Below, piece by piece: positions 7,891 through 17,094 of a DNA stretch of 64,000 nucleotides (within the stretch, counting starts at the first letter, position 1; the number at the start of each line of letters is the position of its first letter). Both the position numbers and the translations under genes were made by a program. The stretch covers positions 1-64,000 of the forward strand of contig JAEWZY010000041.1 in the NCBI GenBank assembly GCA_023394955.1, read 5' to 3'. The notes beneath the pieces are model-generated. The model ran no database searches and was not told the origin of the DNA. It was given only the letters and a program-made list of their open reading frames with translations. The DNA comes from Bacillota bacterium (GTDB lineage Bacteria; Bacillota; UBA4882; UBA8346).

Positions 7891-9144
7891 TCAATGCGCG
7901 ATCTTATTTTTATATTCCGTCGGCGAGCAACCAAGATGTTTTTTGAACAAAACGCTAAAATACTGAGCGCTGGTATAGCCGATCTTTTCCGCGATTTCAT
8001 ATGATTTAAGATCGGTGTTTTTTAATAATGATACCGCCTTTTCCAACCGTACCTTGATGATATATTCGCTCAAATTAATACCTTTGCTCTTCTTAAATAA
8101 AGTGCTGATATAGGCAGGGGAAATATAAACCTCTTTCGAGATGCTGTTCAATGAGAGTTCCTTCCGAAAGTAATTTTTTTCGACATAATCAGTGATTTTG
8201 TTAAGAATAACCTGATAAGAATGTTCGTTCCCGTTTAGCTCCGTAAAGCGCATGGTGGTCTGTTTGTTTAAGATCCTGGCAACCTCCAAAGCGGTTTGGG
8301 ACTCTTTGTAAGACTTCTTAATATTTTCGATTCCCCCGACCAACCCGCCGATTCCTACCCATCCTTGAAGATGGTAAGCAACAGAAACTGATTTTAAGAC
8401 CTTTTCTAGAATTTCACAAACCAAGTCTTCCCCTTCAATTTCAGTTTCCAAATTGAAACAAACCGCGATGTTTTGATGAAACCCGGTACAAAAAACTTGA
8501 TTGCCTGAGTTCACTACCGCTTGGCCACATAAATCTTGAATCATAATGGTAGCCTCATCGAGATCTAAAGCCTCTGCGGAAGACCGCCCTTTTTCGACCA
8601 TAAAATCAATTGCAGCCACGATAAACCGGTCGCTGCCGAAACCAATCCCGAAACTATTGACACTTAACCCTTCTTGAAAATCGCTGAGTTTACCGCTGAT
8701 CAAATCTTTAATAACCCGGCGTTCCATAAGGCCCCGGCCTTTTTGAGCCTGTTCTTTCAAACGAGCCTCGATTTCCAGCTCCTCCTTGGCTTGGATTGCG
8801 GCGGCTAAGATCTCTTCTTTATAATTGTATTTGAGAACATAATTTGTTACCTTAAGGTTCAAAGCCCTTTTGGCATATGCGAAATTATCATAACCAGTCA
8901 GTAAAATAGTTTTAATCCACGGATATTCTAGACCAACCTTCTCCACCATGTCCAGACCGTCCAATACCGGCATACGGACATCAGAAATGATAATATCCGG
9001 TTGTAACTCTCTCACTAGCACCAATCCTTTTTCACCATTGGAGGCTTGGCCGACGATTTCAAAGCCATTTTCTTTCCAGCTAATATTCCGTTTTAATCCC
9101 TCCAAAATGATTTCTTCATCATCAACAATTAATACCCTGCACAT
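7891..9144 (-). CDS. YesN-type response regulator (REC + AraC HTH)
   Basis: A 417-residue cytoplasmic transcription regulator. The N-terminal receiver (1-120) has VDDEE, the phospho-acceptor Asp in IIISDVRMP, and a conserved LTGYDNFAYA segment; the usual KP is modified to KYN near residue 106. A middle region is poorly conserved. The C-terminal 100 residues are a double helix-turn-helix AraC domain (ISPAYISTLFKKSKGINL, IGYTSAQYFSVLFKKHLGCS). Its start codon abuts the stop of the upstream kinase gene, so they are one transcript. By family precedent it activates transport genes for a carbohydrate or oligosaccharide; the adjacent binding protein is the obvious candidate. Confidence 0.92.
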   Translation of the reverse strand: MCRVLIVDDEEIILEGLKRNISWKENGFEIVGQASNGEKGLVLVRELQPDIIISDVRMPVLDGLDMVEKVGLEYPWIKTILLTGYDNFAYAKRALNLKVTNYVLKYNYKEEILAAAIQAKEELEIEARLKEQAQKGRGLMERRVIKDLISGKLSDFQEGLSVNSFGIGFGSDRFIVAAIDFMVEKGRSSAEALDLDEATIMIQDLCGQAVVNSGNQVFCTGFHQNIAVCFNLETEIEGEDLVCEILEKVLKSVSVAYHLQGWVGIGGLVGGIENIKKSYKESQTALEVARILNKQTTMRFTELNGNEHSYQVILNKITDYVEKNYFRKELSLNSISKEVYISPAYISTLFKKSKGINLSEYIIKVRLEKAVSLLKNTDLKSYEIAEKIGYTSAQYFSVLFKKHLGCSPTEYKNKIAH

Positions 9145-10938
9145 TTAGGCGCCGCCCTCCAGATTGTTATTGCTGAAAGGAATCTTCACTCTGATTAATG
9201 TATATTTATTCGCTTCGCTCTCGATCTCCAGGCCGTATTCCGGACCAAAATGCAACATCAAACGGAGATTGGCATTCCGTAAGCCAAAAGCGTCGGCCCC
9301 TTCCTCCGCATTACGTGTCCGGATTAATTGCTCCAATTCTTCTAATTTTGCTTTGGGAATACCAATGCCATTATCAAATACTTCCAACACTACTTGGTTC
9401 CCGACTCGACTCCCATTGATTCGGATATATCCCAAATCTGCTTCTTTAAAACGCAAGCCATGGTAGATTGAGTTTTCAACCAACGGCTGCAAGGTCAGTT
9501 TGATAATTTGGCAATCGGCGATATCTTCATCAACATTGATTTCAAAATAAAAATCTTTAGTATAGCGCATCTTTTGGATAAAGAGATAATCGCTTACATG
9601 CTGAAGTTCTTCCTTGACCGAAATGATCTTCCTACCGTTGCTAAGGCCTACCATTAAAAAATTGGACAGAGCTTTAATCATTTTGCTAGCTTTTTTATTT
9701 TTATCCATATCCACCAAATACATAATTGAACTTAGCGTATTATAAATAAAATGGGGGTGAATCTGTTTTTGGAGTGCGATCAGCTCCAATTGCTTCTTTT
9801 CTTCCTCTTCAGCCTTTACTCTATTCAGCAATGAAATGACATTAGAGCGCAAGCTGGCTAAACCATTCGCCAATACTCCAATCTCGTTACGGTCATCAAC
9901 ATAAAAGTCCACCCCCATATCGCCATTTTCGAACCTCTTAACTTGGTTTGATAGAAAAGACAATGGCTTTGCAATGCTATTCGCTGTAAAAGCAGCAACT
10001 AAGGTAGAAATAACTAGTAAGACCACCACCATCGTTAAAATCATATATTTGATGTACGAAAGGCTCACAAAAATATCATCCAGGGGTATAACCGCCGCAG
10101 CAACCCACCTATTTACTCTAATCGTATTGAAAACCACAAATAATTTCTGATCAGCTACGCTATAAGCGTTAAAAGTACCACGGTAGCCTGAATTATTCTT
10201 TAAAAAATCCAAGCCCTTTTGATTCAACCGGAACTCACTGGGTACGTTTTTTGAGATTATGTTTCCATCAGTATCAATAAGCATCAGATAGCCATTTAAA
10301 CTGATCTTTACATTTGAAAGCAACTCCAAGATGTAATCAATATTGATATTCAGTAGCAACAGACTTTTAATCCCTGAACCTATGCTCCCCAAAACTCGAT
10401 AGACGCTGAAAACCTCCTGGGAAGCATCAATCCGTAAAATAGTACTTTCATTACCCATTTCCCAATAATATCTATAACCAGGATAATTGTTCCGAATGAA
10501 CCATTGCTTAATATCAAGCGGCTCATGCGCCATGGTCTCCGTCTTTGGCAGGATAAATTCAGTATTATTTACATTCAAATAGATCGAATCAAATATTTCA
10601 AAGTTTTTGCTGTATATTTCTTCACAAAGATTGTTAATCTTGATAATGTCTTCATCATTAGAACTATTCTCATCACCACTGAGTAGTAAGTTTTTAAAAG
10701 AAGTATCATTTTCAATCAATAGTAATTGCTCAAGCACATATTTAAGCTTTTCATTTAATAGAAATGTAGTTTGGTAAACCGTATCGTCCAATTGGAGCCG
10801 AGCATTGGCCTCAATTTGATTTTTAGCGTTTATATACGAAAAGATGGCAGTTAATAATACCGCCAAAATTATAATCGGTAAAAACAAGATTATAAGTCTG
10901 ATTTTTATTGGTCTATTCTTAACATAGCGTATCAACAC
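9145..10938 (-). CDS. YesM-type sensor histidine kinase
   Basis: A 597-residue membrane sensor kinase. Predicted order: TM1 about residues 14-35, a large extracytoplasmic dCache-like region to about 290, TM2 about 297-318, HAMP to about 370, then the His_kinase domain with IHPHFIYNTLSS (phospho-acceptor His) and a HATPase with LTLQPLVENSIYHG and DNGIGIP. Partner is the response regulator directly downstream (TAA-ATG junction). A solute-binding protein gene lies immediately upstream on the same strand, a common arrangement where the binding protein may present ligand to the sensor. Confidence 0.93.
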   Translation of the reverse strand: MLIRYVKNRPIKIRLIILFLPIIILAVLLTAIFSYINAKNQIEANARLQLDDTVYQTTFLLNEKLKYVLEQLLLIENDTSFKNLLLSGDENSSNDEDIIKINNLCEEIYSKNFEIFDSIYLNVNNTEFILPKTETMAHEPLDIKQWFIRNNYPGYRYYWEMGNESTILRIDASQEVFSVYRVLGSIGSGIKSLLLLNINIDYILELLSNVKISLNGYLMLIDTDGNIISKNVPSEFRLNQKGLDFLKNNSGYRGTFNAYSVADQKLFVVFNTIRVNRWVAAAVIPLDDIFVSLSYIKYMILTMVVVLLVISTLVAAFTANSIAKPLSFLSNQVKRFENGDMGVDFYVDDRNEIGVLANGLASLRSNVISLLNRVKAEEEEKKQLELIALQKQIHPHFIYNTLSSIMYLVDMDKNKKASKMIKALSNFLMVGLSNGRKIISVKEELQHVSDYLFIQKMRYTKDFYFEINVDEDIADCQIIKLTLQPLVENSIYHGLRFKEADLGYIRINGSRVGNQVVLEVFDNGIGIPKAKLEELEQLIRTRNAEEGADAFGLRNANLRLMLHFGPEYGLEIESEANKYTLIRVKIPFSNNNLEGGA

Positions 10939-11081
10939 AATAGTATTCCCCGATGAAAATTCTTAATATCAAAAATATAGTGCTAATCCCATCATCATCA
11001 TAACACTTTCATTTTTAGATAAGATGCGGAATTATTATGCAATTTCTGCCGTTTGGTAACTGAACTGATAATAAGACACTC

Positions 11082-12446
11082 CTAACCATTTAAGTTAAAG
11101 CTATCTTTCATTTGAAGCATCAACCTGGCCCATTCATTCAAAAAATCTTTGACTGAAATTTTTTTACCCATTACCAACTGAATCATAGGGTCAACTTTGG
11201 TGCTCATAATACTATTATAATCTTGGTAATTAAAGGGTTTTCTAAAAAACTTAGTATTCGGTGAATCCAATATATCGGCGGCCATTTTAAAGTAAGGAAG
11301 GGCCTGGATCCAAGGGGATTTTAAAGCTTGTTTATGCATAGGCATTATTCCGGAAAATTTCGCAATATCACCGATAGATCCAGCTGAACAAAGATAACTG
11401 AGGAATTTCCAAGTTTCTTCCTTATGATTCGAATTAGAATACATCACATAACTATTGAGTGAAAGGACAGAATGGGCATTATATCCTTTGTCGCCTTTGG
11501 GGGGAGGAACTGCCGCGAACTTAGTGATATTATTTTTAAAATTCTTTGCATAGACGCTGGAAGAACTGATATTATCGAAGACCATTGCTGCTTTTCCCGA
11601 TTGAAATGCAGCAGCCAATTCCCTCCGGCCGTTATTAAAATCGTTTTTAGCGGTATATACATTATATAAACCGAGATACTTAGCGACAAACTCAACATGT
11701 TTCGGATCATTGATTGTACATTTCCCATCCGACGTAAAATATTTAGTGAGTCCGGAATAGGAATACATTAGATATTCAAGGATAATCCCACTGCCAATAC
11801 CGCCTTGGATCGAAACTCCATAATGTCCGGTATTTTTATTAGTACAAACTTTGACTGCCTTAAAAAATTCGTCCCAAGTCCGCGGTGGTTTCAAACCGGC
11901 ACCAGCAAACCAGTCAGGCCTTAGCCATAAGACACAGAGGTCGGAGGCTGTCGGAATTGCGAACAACCGGTTTTTTCCTGAAGGATCATAGGAACGTACC
12001 AGGTCAAGCCCAGCCGGAAGGATCTTATTATTTTCTGGCCATTTATCGAAATAATTGTCTAATTGGACCAATGAGTCCCGGGCGATATACGATGGTATTG
12101 TGGATTGAGCAACATCGAAACAATCCGGCGCCTCATTGGCTGCAATCGCCATATCCAATTTCTGTCTTGAGTCACCCGGTATTCCTAGAAGGTCCACTTG
12201 AATACCAGGATTCTGCTTTTCAAAGATGCGGATCAATTCTTTAAACCCAGCTTCACGCTCTGGAGTATTATTAGCAAACCAAAAAGAAATTCTTACCTTT
12301 TCCCCGGTTTTACCACCTGTTTCCCCAGTAGCGGGACTGATTTTTACATTGAGCACATCACCGGCACTCTTGGAATAGACCATCACTGTGGCAAATAGAA
12401 ATAACGTTAAAATCAAAAGTAGGCAAATTAATCTTTTTCTCATCAC
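11082..12446 (-). CDS. Family 1 sugar-type extracellular solute-binding protein
   Basis: A 454-residue secreted protein with an N-terminal signal sequence (MRKRLICLLLILTLFLFA) and no lipobox cysteine at the cleavage region. The mature part shows family features: EKQNPGIQVDLLGIPGDSRQKL, FAIPTASDLCVLWLRPDWF, and a C-terminal kinase-like helix set typical of sugar binding proteins. No permease genes of the MalF/MalG type are adjacent; the next genes downstream are the YesM/YesN pair. It may work with a distant transporter or act mainly as a ligand presenter for the kinase. In a diderm cell it would be a free periplasmic protein. Confidence 0.88.
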   Translation of the reverse strand: MMRKRLICLLLILTLFLFATVMVYSKSAGDVLNVKISPATGETGGKTGEKVRISFWFANNTPEREAGFKELIRIFEKQNPGIQVDLLGIPGDSRQKLDMAIAANEAPDCFDVAQSTIPSYIARDSLVQLDNYFDKWPENNKILPAGLDLVRSYDPSGKNRLFAIPTASDLCVLWLRPDWFAGAGLKPPRTWDEFFKAVKVCTNKNTGHYGVSIQGGIGSGIILEYLMYSYSGLTKYFTSDGKCTINDPKHVEFVAKYLGLYNVYTAKNDFNNGRRELAAAFQSGKAAMVFDNISSSSVYAKNFKNNITKFAAVPPPKGDKGYNAHSVLSLNSYVMYSNSNHKEETWKFLSYLCSAGSIGDIAKFSGIMPMHKQALKSPWIQALPYFKMAADILDSPNTKFFRKPFNYQDYNSIMSTKVDPMIQLVMGKKISVKDFLNEWARLMLQMKDSFNLNG

Positions 12447-12619
12447 ATTTTACCCTCTTTGATAACTTACTTTAGGTATGGCTTTGTAGGGCATAAAACC
12501 GTATAAAACTGACCAACCTAACTTAAGCCGAATTAACAATTTCGGAGCTGTTGAGTATAACTAGTCAAGCGAAAATCGGTTAGTACTTCCAAGAGACCTT
12601 TGAACAATGGTAGAAAAAA

Positions 12620-13690
12620 TTAAACTACAGTTTCCTCCTCTAATTCTCTGGTCTGTTGATACCCTACTAAACTTAATTCTTTGTAAAAATGGCAAGCTAC
12701 AAAGTGACCTGAGTTTTTATTTGTTTCTACTAATTTTGGTTCTTCTTTGCAACACTTTTCCTGAGCATAACGGCATCTAGTATGGAAGTTGCATCCAGAT
12801 GGAGGGTCCGCCGGATTGGGCACATTGCCCTCTAGAACAAATCTTGCCTTAGACTTTGCATTGCCTCCGGGAACAGCCGCCAGCAAAGCCTCAGTATATG
12901 GATGCTGCGGCATATTATATATATTATCAGTTGTAGACATTTCAACGATCTTACCTAAATACATTACCATAACCCGATCGCTAATATGTTCAACAACACT
13001 CAAGTCATGGGCTACAAAAAGATAGGTTAATCCCATCTCTTTTTGGAGATCTTCAAGTAAATTTAATATTTGTGCTTGTACTGAGACATCAAGGGCTGAT
13101 ACAGGTTCATCACAAATTATTAAGCGGGGTTTTAAAACCAAAGCCCTTGCTATTCCGATGCGCTGTCTTTGACCTCCACTGAATTCATGGGGGTAACGAT
13201 TCATTTGGTAAGGTCTTAGACCTACTTGTTCTAACAACTCCTCCACTCTTTTAGTCTGTTCTTTATGAGTTCCAATATTTTGGACCACTAAAGGTTCAGC
13301 AATAATATCACGAATAGACATCCTTGGGTCTAACGAAGAATAGGGATCTTGAAAAATGACTTGAATATCACGCCTTATCATTTTCAATTCTTCATTATCG
13401 GTTTGTACTAGGTCTTTAATTGTATCCCTATACAAATAATTAATCTTTCCGGCGGTTGGTTCCAACAGACGAATGACGCAGCGTCCAACAGTTGATTTCC
13501 CACAACCACTCTCCCCAACCAAACCTAAGGTTTCTCCTTCTTTAATAAAGAAGTCCACTCCATCTACTGCTTTAACATTACCTACTGTTTTAAGAAAAAC
13601 ACCTTTTTTGATCGGAAAATACTTCTTCAAACCTTCCACTCGGAGTATGGTCCTCGGAGCATTCTCAACTTTAAGCGGCTTGTTCATCAT
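12620..13690 (-). CDS. Opp/Dpp-type ABC transporter ATPase (OppF-like)
   Basis: A 356-residue cytoplasmic ATPase of the oligopeptide/dipeptide/nickel/oligosaccharide ABC family. Intact motifs: Walker A GESGCGKST near residue 60, signature LSGGQ-type EFSGGQRQRIG, Walker B RLIICDEPVSALD, H-loop FVAHDLSVV. The C-terminal oligopeptide ABC extension has the cysteine set GCNFHTRCRYAQEKC, which in this family binds an iron-sulfur cluster. Its start overlaps the stop of the OppD-like gene (ATGA type), so the two are coupled. It is last gene of the operon. Confidence 0.93.
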   Translation of the reverse strand: MMNKPLKVENAPRTILRVEGLKKYFPIKKGVFLKTVGNVKAVDGVDFFIKEGETLGLVGESGCGKSTVGRCVIRLLEPTAGKINYLYRDTIKDLVQTDNEELKMIRRDIQVIFQDPYSSLDPRMSIRDIIAEPLVVQNIGTHKEQTKRVEELLEQVGLRPYQMNRYPHEFSGGQRQRIGIARALVLKPRLIICDEPVSALDVSVQAQILNLLEDLQKEMGLTYLFVAHDLSVVEHISDRVMVMYLGKIVEMSTTDNIYNMPQHPYTEALLAAVPGGNAKSKARFVLEGNVPNPADPPSGCNFHTRCRYAQEKCCKEEPKLVETNKNSGHFVACHFYKELSLVGYQQTRELEEETVV

Positions 13691-14706
13691 CCATTACTAC
13701 CTTCTTTCTCTGTTTCAAATAACCAACATTTAACACACTGATTAGTTTCAGTTTTATAATATCCCGGCTCTTTTTTACTGCAGATTTCCATTGCTTGCGG
13801 GCAACGGGGCGCAAAAGAACAGCCTGAAGGCATCTCTAATAAATTTGGTACCGAACCTTTGATTGGTATTAACCGCGTATTCCTACCGATTTGAGGAATA
13901 GAGTTTAGAAGCCCAACAGTATATGGATGCTTAGGGGAAGAAAGAACTTCTTCGGTAGTCCCACTTTCGACAACTTTACCAGTATACATTATAATTACAT
14001 TGTCAGACATTTCTCTAATAACACCAAGATCGTGGGTGATAAACATGATTGACATTCCCAGCTTTGACTGTAAATCACGCATAAGTGTTAATATCTGAGC
14101 TTCAATTGTCACATCTAAAGCAGTAGTTGGTTCATCAGCTATTAAGAGTTTTGGGTGACAACTTAGGGCCATTGCAATCATTACCCGTTGACGCATACCG
14201 CCACTTAGCTCATGAGGATAATTATCTACTCGTTGTTTTGGAGCAGAAATACCTACTAATTCTAACATCTTGATCGCTTGTTCCCGCGCTTGATTTTTAT
14301 CTGCTTTCTGATGGAGCCGGATCGCTTCTATTATTTGATTTCCAACAGTATATAAAGGATTAAGGGAGGTCATTGGTTCTTGAAAGACCATTGCGATTTC
14401 ATTTCCCCGAATCGATCTAATTTCTTTGCCAAAAGGATTAAGGGAGGTAATGTCGATTGATTCAGCTTCGCTTTTGTGGTAGATTATTTTTCCTTCTTCG
14501 ATTTTGCCATGAGGTCTAGGAACCAAGTGCATAATAGAGAGAGAAGTAATACTCTTGCCACAACCGCTTTCACCAACCACACCTAAAGTCTTCCCTTTAT
14601 CAATATGAAAACTAACGTCATCTACAGCCTTAACAACACCTCCGTCGGTATGAAAATATGTCTTGAGATTTCTCACCTCTAGCAACATCTGTCTGTTAGT
14701 ACTCAT
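13687..14706 (-). CDS. Opp/Dpp-type ABC transporter ATPase (OppD-like)
   Basis: A 339-residue ATPase, heterodimer partner of the following OppF-like protein. Walker A GESGCGKSI near residue 42, ELSGGMRQRV signature, LLIADEPTTALD Walker B and ITHDLGVI H-loop are all present. The C-terminal extension holds GCSFAPRCPQAMEIC, the family cysteine motif. The substrate is not fixed by the ATPases; the long binding protein and permease insertion in this operon point to oligosaccharide rather than peptide transport, which is inference. Confidence 0.93.
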   Translation of the reverse strand: MSTNRQMLLEVRNLKTYFHTDGGVVKAVDDVSFHIDKGKTLGVVGESGCGKSITSLSIMHLVPRPHGKIEEGKIIYHKSEAESIDITSLNPFGKEIRSIRGNEIAMVFQEPMTSLNPLYTVGNQIIEAIRLHQKADKNQAREQAIKMLELVGISAPKQRVDNYPHELSGGMRQRVMIAMALSCHPKLLIADEPTTALDVTIEAQILTLMRDLQSKLGMSIMFITHDLGVIREMSDNVIIMYTGKVVESGTTEEVLSSPKHPYTVGLLNSIPQIGRNTRLIPIKGSVPNLLEMPSGCSFAPRCPQAMEICSKKEPGYYKTETNQCVKCWLFETEKEGSNG

Positions 14707-14820
14707 AATGCTCCCCTTCCGCTACAAATAAAGATTTTGCTTGTACTACCACCCTTTAAACCTTATCCAACAGCTAGCAATATCAAAAGGTCGATAGATT
14801 AAACAAGCATTGATAGTCCG

Positions 14821-15936
14821 TTAATTCGAATATGGATCAGCCGCGTCTCTAAGTCCATCTCCTATGAAATTGAATCCTAATACCGCAACAATTACAAAAA
14901 AGGCGGGAATTATTATCCAAGGTGTCTGTAAAAGGACTCTAACAAATTGGGCTTCTTGTAATAATACTCCCCAACTTGTCATCGGTGGGCGAATCCCTAA
15001 GCCTAAAAAGCTTAGCGCAGTTTCCCCAATGATCATCCGGGGTAATGCCAAGGTAGCTTCTACAATAATTTGACTTGCCGTATTCGGTAACAAGTGCCGT
15101 TTGATAATATGAAAGGTCCCGGCTCCAAAGGTTTGAGCAGCCAATACATACTCTTGCTCCTTTATGCCTAATACTTTTCCCCGCAATTTTCTGGCTAAAC
15201 CGCCCCAATTTACAATGGACAAAATTACTGTAATACAGAAGAAGATTATTATGGGTGACCAATCTCTTGGTAATATCGTTGAAAGCGCCAACCACAACGG
15301 TATGTCTGGAAAAGAAAGAAATAACTCTATTAATCGTTGGGTAAGATAATCAAATACTCCACCCAAATATCCTGATAAGATCCCTATAAAAGAACCGAGT
15401 ACGAGTGTTATGACGACCCCTAATAAACCTACAGTCAAAGAAATCCTTGCAGCGCCTAAAGTACGAGAAAATAGGTCTCGTCCATTACGATCCGTACCAA
15501 ACAAGTGAATTTGCCCTGGTGATTCAACTCCAAAAAGCCGTCTGTTCATAGAAATGATGTTTAAAAACTTATATTCCTCTGTTTTAACAAAAAAATAAAT
15601 TGGATATTTTTCTTCTTCAACTTTCATAAATGAATATTCAAAGGTTTCCAGATTAAACTTTCTTTCTACTCCATAAACAAATGGCCTAAAATGAAATTCA
15701 CCTTGTTCATCTATGAACTGCGGAAGCTGAGGTGGTAGGTTTAAATGGCCATCATCAATAGTTCGAGGATGATAGGGAGCAATGAAGTCACTAAAAAATG
15801 CTAACAAATACAGACTTACTATTACAACAACTCCCAATATAGCCAGACGGTTTTTACAAAATTTTCTACAAATGAGTTTCCACTGTGTCTGGGGTAACTT
15901 TCTTTCATCATCAGTATGCTTCTTTTGAAACAGCAT
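14821..15936 (-). CDS. Opp-type ABC permease (OppC-like, with insertion)
   Basis: A 371-residue inner-membrane permease, about 70 residues longer than a usual OppC. An N-terminal cytoplasmic part and TM1 (LAILGVVVIVSLYLLAFF) are followed by a hydrophilic insertion, roughly residues 55-145, rich in aromatic and charged residues (VYGVERKFNLETFEY). Then comes the standard OppC core beginning HLFGTDRNGRDLFSR and five further membrane segments. The EAA loop (AAQTFGAGTFHIIKRHLLPN) for ATPase contact is present. The insertion would face the periplasm and may interact with the oversized binding protein. Confidence 0.9.
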   Translation of the reverse strand: MLFQKKHTDDERKLPQTQWKLICRKFCKNRLAILGVVVIVSLYLLAFFSDFIAPYHPRTIDDGHLNLPPQLPQFIDEQGEFHFRPFVYGVERKFNLETFEYSFMKVEEEKYPIYFFVKTEEYKFLNIISMNRRLFGVESPGQIHLFGTDRNGRDLFSRTLGAARISLTVGLLGVVITLVLGSFIGILSGYLGGVFDYLTQRLIELFLSFPDIPLWLALSTILPRDWSPIIIFFCITVILSIVNWGGLARKLRGKVLGIKEQEYVLAAQTFGAGTFHIIKRHLLPNTASQIIVEATLALPRMIIGETALSFLGLGIRPPMTSWGVLLQEAQFVRVLLQTPWIIIPAFFVIVAVLGFNFIGDGLRDAADPYSN

Positions 15937-15982
15937 TCAAGTATCTTCCTTTCGCTATTATTTGGGCTTCATAATCCCGATC

Positions 15983-16966
15983 TCAATCATATTGGATTCT
16001 TGGATCTACTATTGCCAATAAGATATCAGCCAAAAGGTTGCCTAATAATAGCATGACTGTCATAAAAAATAAAAAACTACCTGCCAAATACATATCTTGT
16101 TTTTCTAAAGCGCGTAAATATAACGGCCCAGTTGTTGGCAGATTAAGTACCATAGCAGTAATAGCTTCACCTGCAATTATTTTCGGAAAAGCCATACCCA
16201 ACTGCATAACCAACGGATGTAAGGCATTACGGACCGCATGTTTATAAACAACTACCTTTTCACTCAACCCCTTACATCTGGCGGTTTGGATATAGGGTTG
16301 TCCTAAAATATCTAGCAAGTTCGCCCTCATAATTCGAATCAAACTAGCAGTACCTGCTGTACCGATAATAATAACAGGCACCCATATGTTTTTTAAAAGG
16401 TCGATAACCTTAGCCATATCCCAGGCAGCCATTTCAAACTCGCGTGAAAATAAACCAATTGGGACTCTTCCAAAAAACTCAAGACCAGCCACTTGTAATA
16501 TAAGCGCAAATAGAAAGTTAGGGATGGACAAACCTAAAAAACCAAAGAAAGTAACAACATAATCCGACATCTTATACTGATGAGTAGCAGAGTATATCCC
16601 TAGTGGCAATGCTACTAACCATGTAAACAACATTGTTATACAACTTAATACCAAAGTTAACACTAATCTCTCACCGATCAATTCTTTAACCGGCCGACTA
16701 TGCTCAAAAGAAATACCAAAATCACCTTTAGCAAAATTAAAAATCCAATTAAAATAACGTTTGTACAAAGGTTCATCTAAGGAATAAATCTTTCTCAAAT
16801 GTGCGGCTTCTTCCTCTGCCCCAGTTACCCCCATAGCTTGCAACTCCGCAATATGTCTAGTCAAATAATCTCCAGGCGGCAAATCAATGATAATGAAAGT
16901 GATTATGGAAATTATCAACAAAGTGGGGACCAGGCCTAACACCCTACGTATAATATATGCTGACAA
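15983..16966 (-). CDS. Opp-type ABC permease (OppB-like)
   Basis: A 327-residue inner-membrane permease with six predicted membrane segments, starting MSAYIIRRVLGLVPTLLIIS, the classical OppB/DppB opening. The EAA loop reads YIQTARCKGLSEKVVVYKHA, followed by the RNAL motif. The length is normal. It forms a pair with the OppC-like protein and is separated from the binding protein gene by a strong RNA hairpin, a common way to lower permease expression relative to the binding protein. Confidence 0.92.
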   Translation of the reverse strand: MSAYIIRRVLGLVPTLLIISIITFIIIDLPPGDYLTRHIAELQAMGVTGAEEEAAHLRKIYSLDEPLYKRYFNWIFNFAKGDFGISFEHSRPVKELIGERLVLTLVLSCITMLFTWLVALPLGIYSATHQYKMSDYVVTFFGFLGLSIPNFLFALILQVAGLEFFGRVPIGLFSREFEMAAWDMAKVIDLLKNIWVPVIIIGTAGTASLIRIMRANLLDILGQPYIQTARCKGLSEKVVVYKHAVRNALHPLVMQLGMAFPKIIAGEAITAMVLNLPTTGPLYLRALEKQDMYLAGSFLFFMTVMLLLGNLLADILLAIVDPRIQYD

Positions 16967-17003
16967 TCAAAACGCCCCATTTCATTAAAGTTCACAATAT
17001 TTC

Positions 17004-17066
17004 AAGCTGTCGGAGAGCGAAAAAAGATGACCTGTTGGTTCCTTTCTTCGCATTCTCCGACAGCTT
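17004..17066 (-). other. Intercistronic stem-loop between binding protein and permease
   Basis: A perfect 13-base stem, AAGCTGTCGGAGA (17004-17016) with TCTCCGACAGCTT (17054-17066), is extended by a further ten bases with one mismatch (GCGAAAAAAG/CTTTCTTCGC). On the minus strand the stem is followed by GAAATATTG, not a T-run. It is therefore more likely an mRNA 3'-stability or partial-attenuation hairpin protecting the binding protein message than a full terminator. Confidence 0.75.
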
Positions 17067-17094
17067 TGTTTAAATCAAACCACTTAAGGTCTCA

